A DNA stretch of 64,000 nucleotides from Dipteris shenzhenensis (GCA_047967505.1 CM106540.1); one strand, 5' to 3'; positions 33,905 through 45,959 are shown, numbered from the stretch's first letter. The notes: a model not told the origin generated them from the letters alone. A program made the numbers and translations.

Positions 33905-35371
33905 TCAATCTTTGTTGAGATATTTCCGTGCATCTTCATAACATTGGATCATTTCAATGATGATAAATCCCAGTGTGTATGTGTCTGCATGAGGAGTGTA
34001 TCTACCTTTTAATACTATATATGTAGCTTAGGTGCAAGCTCCTTTTTCCACAAATGTGCTTGCTCTTTCTTGTGAACTCTCTCGAAAACTCGGCATCTGT
34101 CTCCCTAGATTGCTTCTTTAATTTCTTGAATGCCTTTCAAGTCTCCGTGAAGTCCATGGCCATCCCCCAGTCTATAATGCCTATGTGACATCTAGAATTT
34201 CCAACAAAATCTATGAGAATGTTGCCCTGATGCAAGTTTGTGTGCATCCCACTTCTAGCATGCATCCAGGCTAATCCATCTACTAGAGCATGGATGATAT
34301 GTAGAAGATTCTGGCAAAATACATTGACTCGAGATGTCCAATGTATCTTGGAGTCTCCCCATTGCTATGGCATCAAATCTACCCCTCCCCTTAGAACCTG
34401 GTGGACGTAGTGTGTGAACGTGCCCTCACACATTGGCAAGATTTGAAGAAACTAGAGCAAACTGCCACCATTGGACAAGCACTAGATGTCAGATCTGCAT
34501 TTGTGCTTCCCTCCTTGACTCTCATGTGCGAGCCCCAATATTCCCCTTGTACTTCTGGTTGGCATTTTCCACATGATATGGCAATCATGGGGGTCCTACC
34601 AAACTCACTTTAAATATGCTTCCATATGTCCTTGAGCTCACCTTCTCACCAACTTCTATCTCTTTCTCAGTGAGATATGTCAAGGAAGACACATGGCTTA
34701 TGTTACTTGCCAGATGCTGGTCTCTTTGAAGGTCATAGCTCCTGGCTGAGGTTACATGCTCTTCACCTATAGCTAGGTACATGGCTTGACCATAGGCAAA
34801 TGTGTCCTTGTTATCTTAGCTCATAGCCACCATCACTTGTCGATCTAGTGCATGCAACCGTTTGCTTGTACTAATCCCACACCCTAGTCCATTGTGTCAA
34901 CCTTACTATCTCCAACTCTAGGTAAGGATGGGATCCACATTACATGCTTCCTTGAAGCGCATCTCTGCATTTCCTATGAAATTGTGAACCCAAATCATTC
35001 CATCGCTCTCCCATTGCACAAAGTTGACAAGATTCTCACTGCCTTCAGATCACAAAGCATCCTTAATAATCCTTCTCTTCATACTATTGATTCCCTCTAG
35101 AGTGGATACTATTGTTCACATCTCACTCTCATGCATATTGCATGCCCTCACAAAAAAGGCATCACGGATGCTTCTATAACTATTTTTTGTTGGGCCATAC
35201 TGCTCTTCCGCTAGTTTTTGCTTGGTCCCATTCATTGAGGCCATGCTCGCAAGCAGATGCTACTATGTGTGTAGAAAACATGGACCCTGAGACTTGCAGA
35301 AAGCTTCTTGCAAACAATTGCATTTTATCACACAATAGTGAGCAAGCAACCATGTGACAATACCTAAGCAT
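33905..35371 (-). pseudogene. Protein-kinase-like pseudogene with an unknown N-terminal region
   Basis: Kinase landmarks appear in order on the minus strand. A glycine-rich-loop region 'EVGEKVSSRTYGSIFKVSL' lies near 34600-34660, then 'MIAISCGK' at the beta-3 position in another frame. A catalytic-loop-like 'HTNLHQGNILID' is near 34200-34235, 'IIDWGMAMDF' stands at the DFG position (34145-34180), and 'YTPHADTYTLGFIIIEM' (subdomain IX) is near 33945-34010. The HxD aspartate is Asn and the beta-3 Lys is not evident, so catalysis is unlikely even without the frame breaks. Upstream (34930-35371) a separate, unfamiliar region includes 'GINSMKRRIIKDAL' and 'NFVQWESDGMIWVHNF', with TGA stops. The family within kinases is not identified. 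Confidence 0.72.
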
Positions 35372-35679
35372 ACCTATTTATCCTAACTCCTTGCATACCT
35401 ATCTTCAATGCATAGACATGCATCATGCATGGATGCAAAAGATTCATTCGCTCCACATGCTTTATAAATTCTTTTTAAAAAAATGACAAAATATTCCCCA
35501 CTTGATGTGGAGATCCGAGAGAACATGCATCTACATCGTGCTCCCAACTAACCCCCCATCTTGTTTAGGACGTGGGACCATCTCGAACCAGGTCCCCAGG
35601 CCTAGACTTGGAGAGAGGAGTTTTTACCTCTTCTCAATACAACAATGGTGAAAATGAGTCTAGCAGTGCTGTAATAACT

Positions 35680-35880
35680 TGGGCCGATAGTACTACTGAC
35701 AGTACAGCACAAGATACCATCGGTAGTAAGCTTATTACCACCGCGATAACAAGAAAAGTACCAGTAGTAGTATTATTTGTACCTGCAATATTATTAAAAC
35801 TATTGTCGATTATTTTATTACCGACAGTATTGCTACGAGTACCGGTGGTAGTTTGAAGTAAGATTATCATCGGTAGTATG
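35680..35880. repeat. Second cluster of ACCGGT/GGTAGT inverted repeats
   Basis: The same word set as at 29.6-29.8 kb ('accggtggtag', 'atcggtagta', 'attaccac', 'taccgacagta') in both orientations. The ORFs across it on both strands are repeat translations rich in Thr/Val/Ile. It may mark the far end of a ~6.2 kb unit. Confidence 0.65.
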
Positions 35881-36078
35881 TTGGTTGACAAGTCATAGCC
35901 ATCAGATAGCGTGAAGGCATGATTGTGCTAGTGATTGCATGAAATATGTCATCACGACACGTAAGAACAAGAAAATTCACGTGATTACATGAATATTCAA
36001 TCCCAGTTCTCACAAGTCCTTTTTGTCTTACCAATGGGCAAGGTCTAAGTGAACATTTGGGGTTTTTTGTTATCCATG
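35881..36078. other. Short unassigned spacer
   Basis: Nothing recognisable. Confidence 0.35.
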
Positions 36079-36520
36079 GGGTTTGTGCCATGTGTGTGAA
36101 GGTTTAGTGGCTTGATTAAAAATTAATAGGGTGCAAGCTCTCCTTGTTCCTGGGCTAGGTTGCCCACCTTTGCTAGTTGCATGGGCTCTAATCAGCTTCG
36201 CTTGTTGCAATGCACTCCCTAGTCGGTCATTGCATGTGTAGTAATAGAGGTGTTGCATATTTTGTCTGTTGGTTCTCATAGATGTCAGGGTTTGTGCCAC
36301 TTGTGTGAAGGTTTAGTGGCTTGATGAAAAATGAATTATTTTCTTTTGAGGTGGATTTAATAGGGTGCAACCTTTCCTTGTTCCTAGGTTATCTTTGCCC
36401 ACCTTTGTTAGTTGCATGGGCTCTAATCAACTTCACTCATTGCATTGTACTCCCTAGTCAGTCGTTGCATGTGTAGTAATAGAGGTGTTGCATATTTTGT
36501 GTGTTGGTTCTCATAGATGT
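36079..36520. repeat. Tandem duplication of about 209-235 bp
   Basis: Two copies start at 36079 and 36288 with 'gggtttgtgcca', share 'gaaggtttagtggcttgat' and end with 'ggttctcatagatgtc'. The second copy has an extra ~25 bp ('ttattttcttttgaggtgg'). Confidence 0.9.
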
Positions 36521-37500
36521 CGAAGATCTGCTATTTGAACACCTATCAATCAAATATTTTTTTGAGATAAGCTCACTCAATTGTCTTGTGAGAAGCTCTA
36601 TCTTTCAAACATGTGATAGTCCAGTCTGGTTATTCCATGTTGGCTTTGTGGTGGAGATCAATTACCGCATCTATGTTGTGAGGAGCTCTATCTTTTAAAT
36701 AGCTTACAATCTAATTCCAATTGTCTGATTACATGTTGGCTCTGTGGTGCAAATCAACTACCACATCTATGTTTTCCTAGGCTAAATTTGATTGAATTAG
36801 GGACTCATGGATATCGAAGCTCTATTGTTCAAAGAGGAGTTTTAGTGGAAGGAGGTTTTTCTCAATTGTTTTGATTTGTTGGTCGATCATGTTCTGAGAA
36901 GCTCTATGTTTCGAAGAGGTGGCACTTGGAAGTCTGGTTTGCCCATTGCCTCTATGGTGGAGGCCGATTATTGGACTTGTGTTTTCCACAACTCGCTTCG
37001 ATTGAACGACATAGTATTTTGGAGAGAAACAAGGAATCTTCTTCAAGTGTGGTGCTTTGTTTAGCTTTCCAGTGAAGAGCTATCACTCCAAATACGAGAG
37101 GGGGAGCTTCTCCTCGATTATGTTGAGCTTCTAGTCGATTCTGTTATGGGGAGACCTATGTTGCGAATACGTATCAATTGAAGGCTAGTCTACTACTTGC
37201 ACGTTGGGTTTGTGGTGGAAATCAATTGGGGACCTATGTTTTCAATGGCTAGCTTTGATTGAAGTAGCTTGGATGCACTCCAAGTGTTGTGCTTCATTGG
37301 GCTTTCCATTCTTGGCTGCATATTGGCTCTATGGTCGACATCAATCGGGAGCTTTGTTGATCGATGGATGGCTTGGAGTAGCTTTCATTGAAGGAGGGAT
37401 CATTTTGTGTAGGTTCTCTGTTCATTATTGTCATCCTCGTAAGTATTGGTGGAGATTTGGGGTCGAAAAGGGCCCTTTAGCTTAAGGACCGAATTCTTCC
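36521..37500. repeat. Degenerate repeat field
   Basis: Loosely repeated words ('gaagctct', 'gttggctttgtggtgga', 'catctatgtt', 'ttgattgaa') recur every 100-150 bases without a clean period, suggesting an old tandem array. The ORF at 37204-37485 (plus) lies in it and is not recognisable. Confidence 0.5.
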
Positions 37501-38083
37501 TCTAATCCAAAAATTAGAAATCCAACAATGAGGAGGCTCAAGCATTTAGAAGAATAGAGGAATTTGAGCCTCTTTTGATTGGTGGGAAGACTGACAATAG
37601 GTCCACTTACCTCTAATCACTTTGGCAAAAGTCTTGTAAAAGTTCTGAAAAAGAACCATGGCTACTAGATCGCCCTAGAACATCAAAGGCGGATAATTCA
37701 CAATACACAAGGTTGATCCTAGCCCTTGAGTGTATGGATAGTGGCAGTGATCCGACGGTATTGTGGTGCCCACACGAGCAACGAATAAATGCACATTGAT
37801 GATTGCATATTCAACCCTTAAATGGAGTTTCAAGATCTAATTATGGGAGAAGCCTGAGGTGTGGCAGCGAAGGCTTGTGAACCCTTGGATACAAACACAT
37901 CTAAGGGTGGATGGGAGGCACCTCACACATGCCCTGTGATGGGATTCAGATCTAACAATAAAGACTCTACCAATCATGCATGTTTAATGTGATCGCCATG
38001 TGGCCCAAGAGAGCTTGTGGGCCCTTGCTAATTTAAGGGTGAAGAGTCGACGCTTAACCGTGGCCCTTGGATGAGAATTCATG
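37501..38083. other. No recognisable feature
   Basis: No ORF with similarity. One 20 bp internal echo ('ggatgagaattc') precedes the next tandem pair. Confidence 0.4.
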
Positions 38084-38455
38084 GATGAGAATTCAATCGA
38101 ATAGTAAAAAACAAACGCTTCATGCACACCATTGGATTGATTAGGATGATACAATGGATCACAAGACCATTCCATATGCACCATTGGATGAAGGACTAAT
38201 GCATCCAAACCATCCAAATGCATGACACTCTTAACACTAGTTCTACAGTAGGACACTTTAGTGTTCTTGGATGAGAATTCAATTGAATAGCAAAAAACAA
38301 ATGCTTCATACCCATATTGGATTGATTAGGATGACCCAATGGATCACAAGACCATTCCATATGCACCATTGGGTGAAGGACTAATGCATCCAAACCATCC
38401 AAATGCACATGACACTCTTAACACTAGTTCTGTAGTAGTACACTTTAGTGCCTAA
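38084..38455. repeat. 186 bp tandem duplication
   Basis: Units begin at 38084 and 38270 with 'gatgagaattcaat' and share 'ggatcacaagaccattccat' and 'ccatccaaatgca'. Minus-strand ORFs sharing 'MHLDGLDALVLHPMVHMEW' exist only because of the repeat. Confidence 0.9.
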
Positions 38456-38560
38456 GGACACTAAAGTGTTCTACAAAACCAACCAACTTGATAAAATTAT
38501 TTTCAATTGGTAAGGGCATTGTATTTCCTATCTGTGTACTTTTACCCATAGTCCTACACA

Positions 38561-38690
38561 AAAAGATAACTTTTCTTTAGTTTTTTTCAACAACATGAAA
38601 GCAAAGACAACTTTTGTTTTGTTTTTTTAAGATAACATGAAATCAAAGACAACTTTTCTTTAGTTTTTTCAAACAACACGAAATCATTCC
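38561..38690. repeat. Three ~42 bp tandem units
   Basis: 'aga(t/c)aacttttctttag...aacatgaaa' recurs from 38564, 38605 and 38647. Confidence 0.75.
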
Positions 38691-41272
38691 TTTTCCATGA
38701 TCTTTTCTTGTACAATTTGCAAGGCACCATTTTTTGTGAGAGAAGAGAAAGTTACATATGTAAGGGTAATATTAATAAATGATTTTGGCTTTTATAGCAA
38801 TAATTACCCATGTAGCATAGAGTATAAAGATTAGCAACACATAGGCGAATTCCCGAAATCAATTTGTTTCTTTGGTGCATATATTTTACAATATGTCGAC
38901 ACTATTATGTCCATTTGGGACCATAATACCTTCAGAGCCCTTTTGAAAGTTTCATTCTTACTTTTTCTCTGTGTACTATTTTTCCCCGAAACCTTATCTT
39001 GTGTATCTATCATTACTATAAGGATTTCATCAATTGAATTGTATTGAATCCAATAGAATATTGTTGCAAACACCTAAAAATGACGCAAAAGTGTCACGTT
39101 CTAGTACAAAACTAGTGTTAAAAGAATCAAAAATACTTACCATTAAATGCATCTTACCATGCCCCGCTTTTAGCTGAAGATTAGAAAATTCGCCATTTTC
39201 CTAATCACATCCTTATGAGGCCCCTTTTGATGCCAAATCTCCCCTAATGGTTTCTTCTATGCCCTTAGCTAGCTCTAGCATTGTGGATGATTTTGTTGTA
39301 TACTTGATTTTCCTACTGGAGAGAAGTATTAGATTGCAGCTGCCACAATCAACTCTCTCTCAGGTTGTGCAAACTCATTGTTTTTCAGGGATTTTTTATT
39401 GATGTGGATGTCATTCTATAATCTACTACTTATGACTGATTGTTGTCTAGCAGGAATGCTTGATCACTCTGATGCACCAATCATTCCTTCTAGTGAAAAT
39501 ATTGGTGCAATAGAATTGCAACATATCTTAAAATAGCACTCTACTTTTTCAAATTTATTTTTTTCCTTAACATAAAAGTTTCGGTGTTTGCTCTAGTTTT
39601 GTACAGTTACAGTGGTGATCGGACACTAACATTCAGGTAAACCAAGAATCAATGGCATTGAACAGTCCCTTAGGGAAGGAGAGTCATTGCCCTCCAAGCT
39701 GGGTCTAATATGATGTTTGACCATCTAAGAATACTAGTACTCGTTAAGATCTTGCCTCATGTATACCTCAACCGTAGTTCCTGCATTTTCTGTTCAAAAA
39801 TGTGATACAGATCCAATAATTTTGTGTGTTAAGTTCTAATGGTACAAAAATTGGAAAGGAAAAAACCCTCCCGTACAGACAAGACAAGAATTTCAAATAA
39901 TTCAGCTGCATAAAAAGCATACATGTACTAAAACTCTACAAAAGAAATCCTCCTACATGTGGGCCAGTGTAATAAAAAGGGGTGTATAGGCCACTGTCAA
40001 TCGATCCAAAGTCGAACAATAAAAAGTAGTACACATGAGCTTCTCTCCCAATATGCAATCACACCTGCACCTCAAATTTCAGTGAAATTTCTGTCAGATA
40101 AGTTTCAGCATTCCTTTTCTTTTTTCTCAAGGAGCACTTCTCATCATAAGGGCAGACGAGTTTTAGTGTTATGCATACACAAATGCCTGCATGAGTGGCT
40201 TCCTGGTCCTTGGTGTGCTCATGCAACTGGTGCTTGAGGCCCTGCACTAGCAGGTGGTCCACTCTTGCCAGTCACGGAATCTTGTCCTGTTTGTTGGCTT
40301 GTAGCCGATTTTTTAATCTGAAAAGACCATGTCATAGGATTTATTGACTGAGCTGAAATACTCTCATGCAAAACTGTTAGGTTTCCAGCATCCGTTTCAT
40401 CCAATTATGTCATAATTTGTGATTTTTAAAAGGTTTTATGGTACTAGACTCACGTACAATCTTCCAAGCTTGATTTTTTATCTTAGCCATACACTCAGGT
40501 CAAATAGACTGACACATACTCCATGATATTTGATGTGCCAAATTTTTTCTTAAGGCTCATGACATTATAACAAGGAACTAGCAATTTCTCTTATCATGAG
40601 CATGACCAACTTATCTGAAGTAGGACAAGGTAATAATATAATTATGTTTATCTTTGAGAAAATCGTGATAAAGTATATTATAAGAGAAAAGAGATTCTAT
40701 TCTCTTTTCTATGTTAATGCTTAAAGGATGTGGGAGTTCATGCGCATCTACACATACATCAAAATGTATCCCATACAAATAAATCATGAGGCCAATTGCA
40801 AACCATATATTGATATATATAATTGATGTTTTCAATAGTGTTATTGTGTTAAAGAAATAATTATGTAAGAATGTGATCACTATATTTGATACACTAATGA
40901 TACCGTTTGATTGTGCAATTCACATCTAATAATTATCTAATTCACATCTAGGAGGATGAAGGAACATCTACATAAGTAGCACAAAAGTCAAAAAATTTGC
41001 TACAACAATGCAGTCTAAGATGGATGAACTCGATGTCTATATCAAACCATGCCCTGTTTGAGTAGTCTTAAGATGTGAACTCAAACTTGCGAGAAGGGCA
41101 TAAGGTTAAATCATCAATCCCACTACTCAGTCCCATTATTATATCAATAGATGTGACTTGCATAAGAAAGATCGAGTATAGAGTAATAACCATATATACT
41201 AATATACAAATCTCCATAATTTCAATGAATCCATGTATATTATGAAGGACAAGTATAAAGGCATAATGGTAT
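38691..41272. other. AT-rich region without recognisable genes
   Basis: I see no transposon protein or gene family here. The minus-strand ORF 40219-40404 has a Ser/Gln/Pro-rich C-terminus and could be a last exon, but nothing around it supports a gene. The ORFs at 38831 and 40611 have AT-rich composition and no similarity. Confidence 0.4.
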
Positions 41273-41597
41273 AGCCAAAATTAGAGAGTGGGCCATATCT
41301 TTTGCATCTCACATTGTAATACCCTCATGTTGAGTCTTAAAATTCTTGGAATAGGCCTAGTCTACAAGACAACATGGGCAGATTTGGCAAAAGGTCAACA
41401 TGCTATGATGGTGGAGCCAGTCCCTATCTGATATAGTCAAAATCAGAGAGTGAGCCATATCTTTTGCATCTCGCGATGAAATACCCAACATATTCTTGTA
41501 GTAGGCCTAGTTTGCAAGTTTTACATGAACAAATTTGCCAAAAAGCATCATATAACAAAATCAACGTACAAGGGAGGTAGTCCTAGCTTTGATACCA
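41273..41597. repeat. 162 bp tandem duplication ending in a primer-site-like motif
   Basis: Units start at 41273 and 41435 and share 'gccatatcttttgcatctc' and 'aataggcctagt'-like words. The right unit ends with 'gctttgatacca' (41586-41597), one base off the complement of the Met-tRNA primer site, followed by TGTTGGAAGG. This suggests the leader and LTR start of an older minus-strand LTR element, into which Copia-3 inserted. Confidence 0.7.
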
Positions 41598-41717
41598 TGT
41601 TGGAAGGAGAGGGAGATAGGAGTGAGACACAAGACTTCTCCCAGAAGAAGTGAGTGCATTCATGTATCATAGACATATATATAGTTGAGAACTAGGTTCA
41701 GTTAGGGTGAGCTATAT
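41598..41717 (-). mobile_element. Part of an older LTR, interrupted by Copia-3
   Basis: Starts TGTTGGAAGG next to a primer-site-like motif and reaches '...gagctatat', where Copia-3 begins. The sequence appears to continue at 44158 ('tatataagctttaac...'), after the TATAT target duplication. Its far end could not be fixed. Confidence 0.5.
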
Positions 41718-44157
41718 TGTTGGAGCATCAATGGATCATAGACTGTTGAACACTTTATTCATGGAGAATGCCCAATATATAGGCAAGAGAGTATACATCT
41801 TTGACATCATCAATGATCTCACGATGGAATTCTTAGATCCTATAATCACGCCCTGATTCTCTCAATCACACCCACACTAGCACACCTACTCTCACACACT
41901 CCTAGCATAGGACTCCTAGCCCATAGGCACACACCCATACATCAATTTGACTCTACATACCCCCCCACAAATTGATGAACTCATCCCTCATCAGTAGTAC
42001 ATGGGATGCTCCATGTCTTGCCCACCATCATGTGGCAACACACATGGTCCCCAACTTATGACTCACTCCTCGAACTCTTGGTTTACAACTGGCGGATTGG
42101 ACAATGACTATATATGGAAATACTCATGGGTCTTCGTATTCTTCTTTCTCTGCTTCTTCCACAAGGTTTGTTAAACATTTCTTCTTTGCATAGCACTCTT
42201 TCTCAAAATGTCCAGGTTTTCCACAAAAGTTGCACTTCATCTTGCTCTTGCTGGTGTATCCCTTGAAGTTGTTTTTGGCCAAATATGCCCTATGTTCTTT
42301 GTAGTCACCATGTTCTTTGTAGTCATTCCTCTGTTTGATTTTCCTTTCCTCTTCCAAGAGGGATGCCTCAATTTCCACCAAACTAATCTATGGTATATTG
42401 GTGAAAGTAGTGACAATAGTGCCATATTCCTCAATTAGGCTTTTGAGTAAGATAGCAATTACAATGTCATCATCAAGATTAAACTTAATGCCAGATAATT
42501 GAGTCAGTATGCTCGTCATGGAGTTTAAATGTGAAGAGATGGATTCTCCTCTATCGAATTTTAGATCAAAGAATTTGATGAGCGAGCTAAACTTGGAACA
42601 CCTCCCTTGTGCTCCAAAGACAAAGCTGAAGATGACTCCATGGAGCATGAGTAGTCTCATAGCCATCAATGTGGTGGATAAAATAATCACTCAATTCAAG
42701 AGCAATTATGGCTAGTGCCTTTTAATCCTTAGGAATCCATAAAGCTTCTCCTCCCCTAGTGGTTGGTTTCTTTTCTTTTCCATTAACCACATTCGAGACA
42801 CCCTTTTTCATGAGAACAAATTTTAGTTTGGTCTACCAAGTATGAAAACCGTCTCCCTCAAACTTATCTATCTTGGTTTTGGAGGCCATAGGGAAGGTCT
42901 TACCACCACTAATGTGGCATTGTCTAGTTCCTTACAATTCCAAAAGGACCATCATCATATAGATGCATGTTACAAGCAATGAAATCTGAAAAGCCAAGGT
43001 GCTTTGCATATTGATAATAGTGAGGGACTTGGGATTTGCCTTGGAGTTTAGTGACCTTCCTATTGTTATATCTTGGAGTTTTCTTTTTCTTTATCTTCCT
43101 AACACATGGAGTGTTGCTAGAACCACAAGAAGAAGGCATGTTCAAAAGCTATCTTTCCATGAATACAAAGCTATGAAGGAAAGATTGTCAAGATACCAAG
43201 TAGAATGTTTGCAGGTGAATGAGACTCCCACAAGTCCAATGGCTCAACTCTAGCACTCCAGCATAGTCAGTATTAAAAGATTCTTGCAATCAAACTAAGA
43301 AGCCCCAAAACTTAGTTGACTTGGTCAACCTTTTCAAAGCTAAAGACTATACAAAATAGCAACCAAAGATAGCAGCAACTTGGAGGATGAAATTCAACCA
43401 GATGAGAGCAGTTCTTTGAGGGTGATGTGCAATGAAAGATATACTAATAGAGAAGACCCAGTACGAAGCTTGGGCAAAAAATTGCATTAGGTCACCATAG
43501 CCAGAAGCTCCAATGTTGACTGATTTTTTCATCAATACACCTCAATTACTAGAGCATTGTTGCTCATACTTCATTAAAAACTCGCTCATAAGGTTGCCCA
43601 GTCTCCCATAAGAGGGTTTTGCAAATGGTTGAGTCTACAAGCAGAATTTTGCTACATATCACTGGGTGAAGAAGCTATCGACACAGGCAGCAAGAGCAAA
43701 ATCTTGCAAAATACTTCAAGGTGGAAGTGCATCCTAGGGATGTGGTTCTATGACTTAGAGGGCTCGGGGAATAGTCACATTTAGAGGGAGACCAAGCTTA
43801 AGAAAAATTTGGAGAGAAGAGGGCAAAATGTGGAAGAAGGTGGAGAGGTTGAAGAAGGTGATGAGGTGGCACTAGGATGTGGGTGGAGGCTTAAGGAAGG
43901 TGGAAAGGCTCTGATACAACATGTTGGAGCATCAATGGATCATAGACTTAACACTTTATTCATGGAGAACTCCCAATATTTAGGCAAGAGAGTATACATC
44001 TTTGACATCATCAATGATCTTAGGATGGAATCCTTAGATCCTATAATCACTCCCTGATTCTCTCAATCACACCCACCTAGCACACGTACTCTCACACACT
44101 CCTAGCATAGGAATCCTAGCCCTTAGGCACACACCTATACATCAATTTAACTCTACA
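41718..44157 (-). mobile_element. Copia-3: complete LTR element with gag remnant only
   Basis: 3' LTR 41718-41957, polypurine tract 41958-41970 (TTGTGGGGGGGTA on the minus strand), interior, primer-site-like 43908-43919, 5' LTR 43922-44157. Both sides are flanked by TATAT (41713-41717, 44158-44162), a perfect target duplication. Gag begins at an ATG at 42889 and covers the interior to about 42120; protease, integrase and RT are not present, so it is non-autonomous. The left breakpoint of the large duplication (43691) lies inside its leader. Confidence 0.9.
42120..42889 (-). pseudogene. Copia-3 gag remnant (UBN2 + CCHC zinc knuckle)
   Basis: From an ATG at 42889 ('MASKTKIDKFEGDGFHTW', then TAG where Gln is plausible). 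It continues in shifted frames through 'DLKFDRGESISSHLNSM' and 'VIAILLKSLIEEYG' (typical UBN2 gag) to a CCHC knuckle 'CNFCGKPGHFEKECYAKKKC' near 42185-42245. Gag packages element RNA. A separate minus-strand ORF at 43145-42924 just upstream is Lys/Arg-rich and unrecognised. Confidence 0.85.
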
Positions 44158-45959
44158 TATATAAGCTTTAACATTTTCTAACTGTCAAAATGCCGAGAGA
44201 GAGAGAGAGAGGGGGGGGATGGATTGAGAAAGGGAGAGAGCTATGCATGTGTCTATCAAGGGTACACTACAAATGTGTTGTACTAAACCCAAAAAAAGCA
44301 TGGGCAAGGTGTGGTTTTAGGCTCAAGGGAGTCACTAAGTGTAATATGTCTATATCACTTGCATTCAAGGCTTCTTTTCTAAATCCCTGTGTAGCCCATT
44401 TTTAGCATTTCCTTACACCCCATCTATAAAATTTTACAAAATTTATAAAGCCCATAATGTTTTTTAAAAAATATCCTAAAGGAAATTTAAAAGTCCTTAT
44501 CTAAGAGATTTTTTACTATTTTGGTGTAAGTTTGGAGGCCATATGAGAGGCTTTTGATGCAAGATAAGGCAAACTCAGAACAAAGATTGGAGATCATGAA
44601 GGACAAAGACAATGAGATTTCTTTTTAGGGTGATCTCATGGAGCACGATAAATTATAATGCTACATCCTTATCACTAGGGTCCCAAGGTACACTAATGTA
44701 ATTAATCCCTTAATGCATGTAAGCGACATGTAAGTATCCCTATTAAAAATACACCCCTCTATGCACTACCATGCTATGTTACATGTTAGCATGTGATCCT
44801 CTAGGGGATGCCCTATGTGAGGTTTGGAGGGATTGGTAGTCCTTGAAATTCTACATGCAAGAAAAGACATGATGATTGGCTGGTACACCAAGGTGACTAC
44901 TTGGCAAGACTAGTTGGATGGCATGATATCATTCATGAAGGAGGTTGCACCTGTATTTTCATGGCTCTTGACCTTTCAAGTCCTTTTGGGACTGCACATG
45001 TCTTGGTAGAAGAATGTAGAGGCTTCACTGATACTATTCACCATGATGTAGTCTATGACTTCCTTACTAGTAGCTTTGTTGGTTCTTTGACCTTCCTGAC
45101 AAGTAAATGGGTCCATAGTTGTGTTAGAGTCCTTGTACCACCAAAAAACCCATTAGAGGTGATGCGTGTCTATCCAGAGTCATTTTCTATGTTCAAATAA
45201 GAAGAAATCGTGATTTTCCCAAGAAAAGAGGGTGCATTATATTATATTAGAATATAAGTTTTTGCATCATGTATCTTTGCCCCATAATCAGGGAGAATGA
45301 GCAAGTCCAGTCAACATAACAAGCCAGGTAGATCCTCTGCCTGCTACAATCAAAAAGGAGAAATTTCCACAATTTATATTGCTATCAATCTGTTTCCTCT
45401 CTAAGACAAAGTTGAGGGTGATAGATGACACTAACAACATTGGGTCAACAATAGCATCTAAGAGCCTGTATTCCCTCCTCTCTTTGTTCAACACAAATTG
45501 TATGGCGAACCACCATGACTTGGTCTCTGCAATTGAAACCTACACCTTTTGGGGTGGGAAGTGTTGGGGAAACTTGGATCAATGGGTCAACACCTTCCTT
45601 TTCCACCTAATTTATACTGCCTACCCTACCTACACAATATGCAATCTACGATGACCTAGCCTCTTGTAGAAAATTTGGGAATCTTCCCATTTGGAGTAAT
45701 AGGAGAGGATACCAAAACACCAAGTTTGATGCCAAGTTTCTACAAGTAAATTAATAAATGCAACATCTTTTTCTAGGTAGCTATGAGTTTGCTATACCAA
45801 CAAATCCACCTTCTTCAAATTCTTAGCATGGGTTTGAAGTCAACCACAATTTAGTAAAGCATATCCTACATCTACATATTCCCCTCTATAATAATTAGAA
45901 TATATTTGAGCCCAAATGCTCCACAAGACATTGCCCCTAAGGCAGTCCAGTCAACAAGT
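44158..45959. other. Copy 2 of the unassigned stretch after Copia-3
   Basis: Counterpart of 15273-17072. The (GA)n at 44194-44212 is longer than in copy 1. The 99-codon ORF (44901-45200, plus) encodes the same protein as in copy 1. Confidence 0.4.

Larger units (their letters stand above)
14806..35137 (+). repeat. Large direct duplication, copy 1
   Basis: From 'caagagcaaaatcttgcaaa' at 14806 the sequence is nearly identical to 43691 onward, and it remains so at least to 35137, where copy 2 leaves the window. The offset is 28885 at the left edge, about 28880 in the middle, 28886 near 25-30 kb and 28863 at the right edge, so only small indels separate the copies. Clear examples are an extra 10 bp in copy 1 near 18985 and a 21 bp loss in copy 2 near 63762. 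To the left of 14806 the two copies are unrelated. Confidence 0.97.
35138..43690. other. Region seen once in this window, between the two duplication copies
   Basis: Copy 2 leaves the window at the position matching 35137, so the true right end of the duplication may lie anywhere to the right of this point. The left part is the N-terminal end of the kinase-like remnant and an inverted-repeat cluster. The middle is mostly small tandem duplications in AT-rich DNA. The right part is the body of Copia-3. Confidence 0.6.

Noticed and set aside
35572-35891. Overlapping Thr/Val/Ile-rich ORFs on both strands
   Set aside because: They are translations of the inverted-repeat cluster.
40219-40404. Possible last exon of a host gene (Ser/Gln/Pro-rich C-terminus)
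   Set aside because: No upstream exons, splice context or family similarity could be supported.
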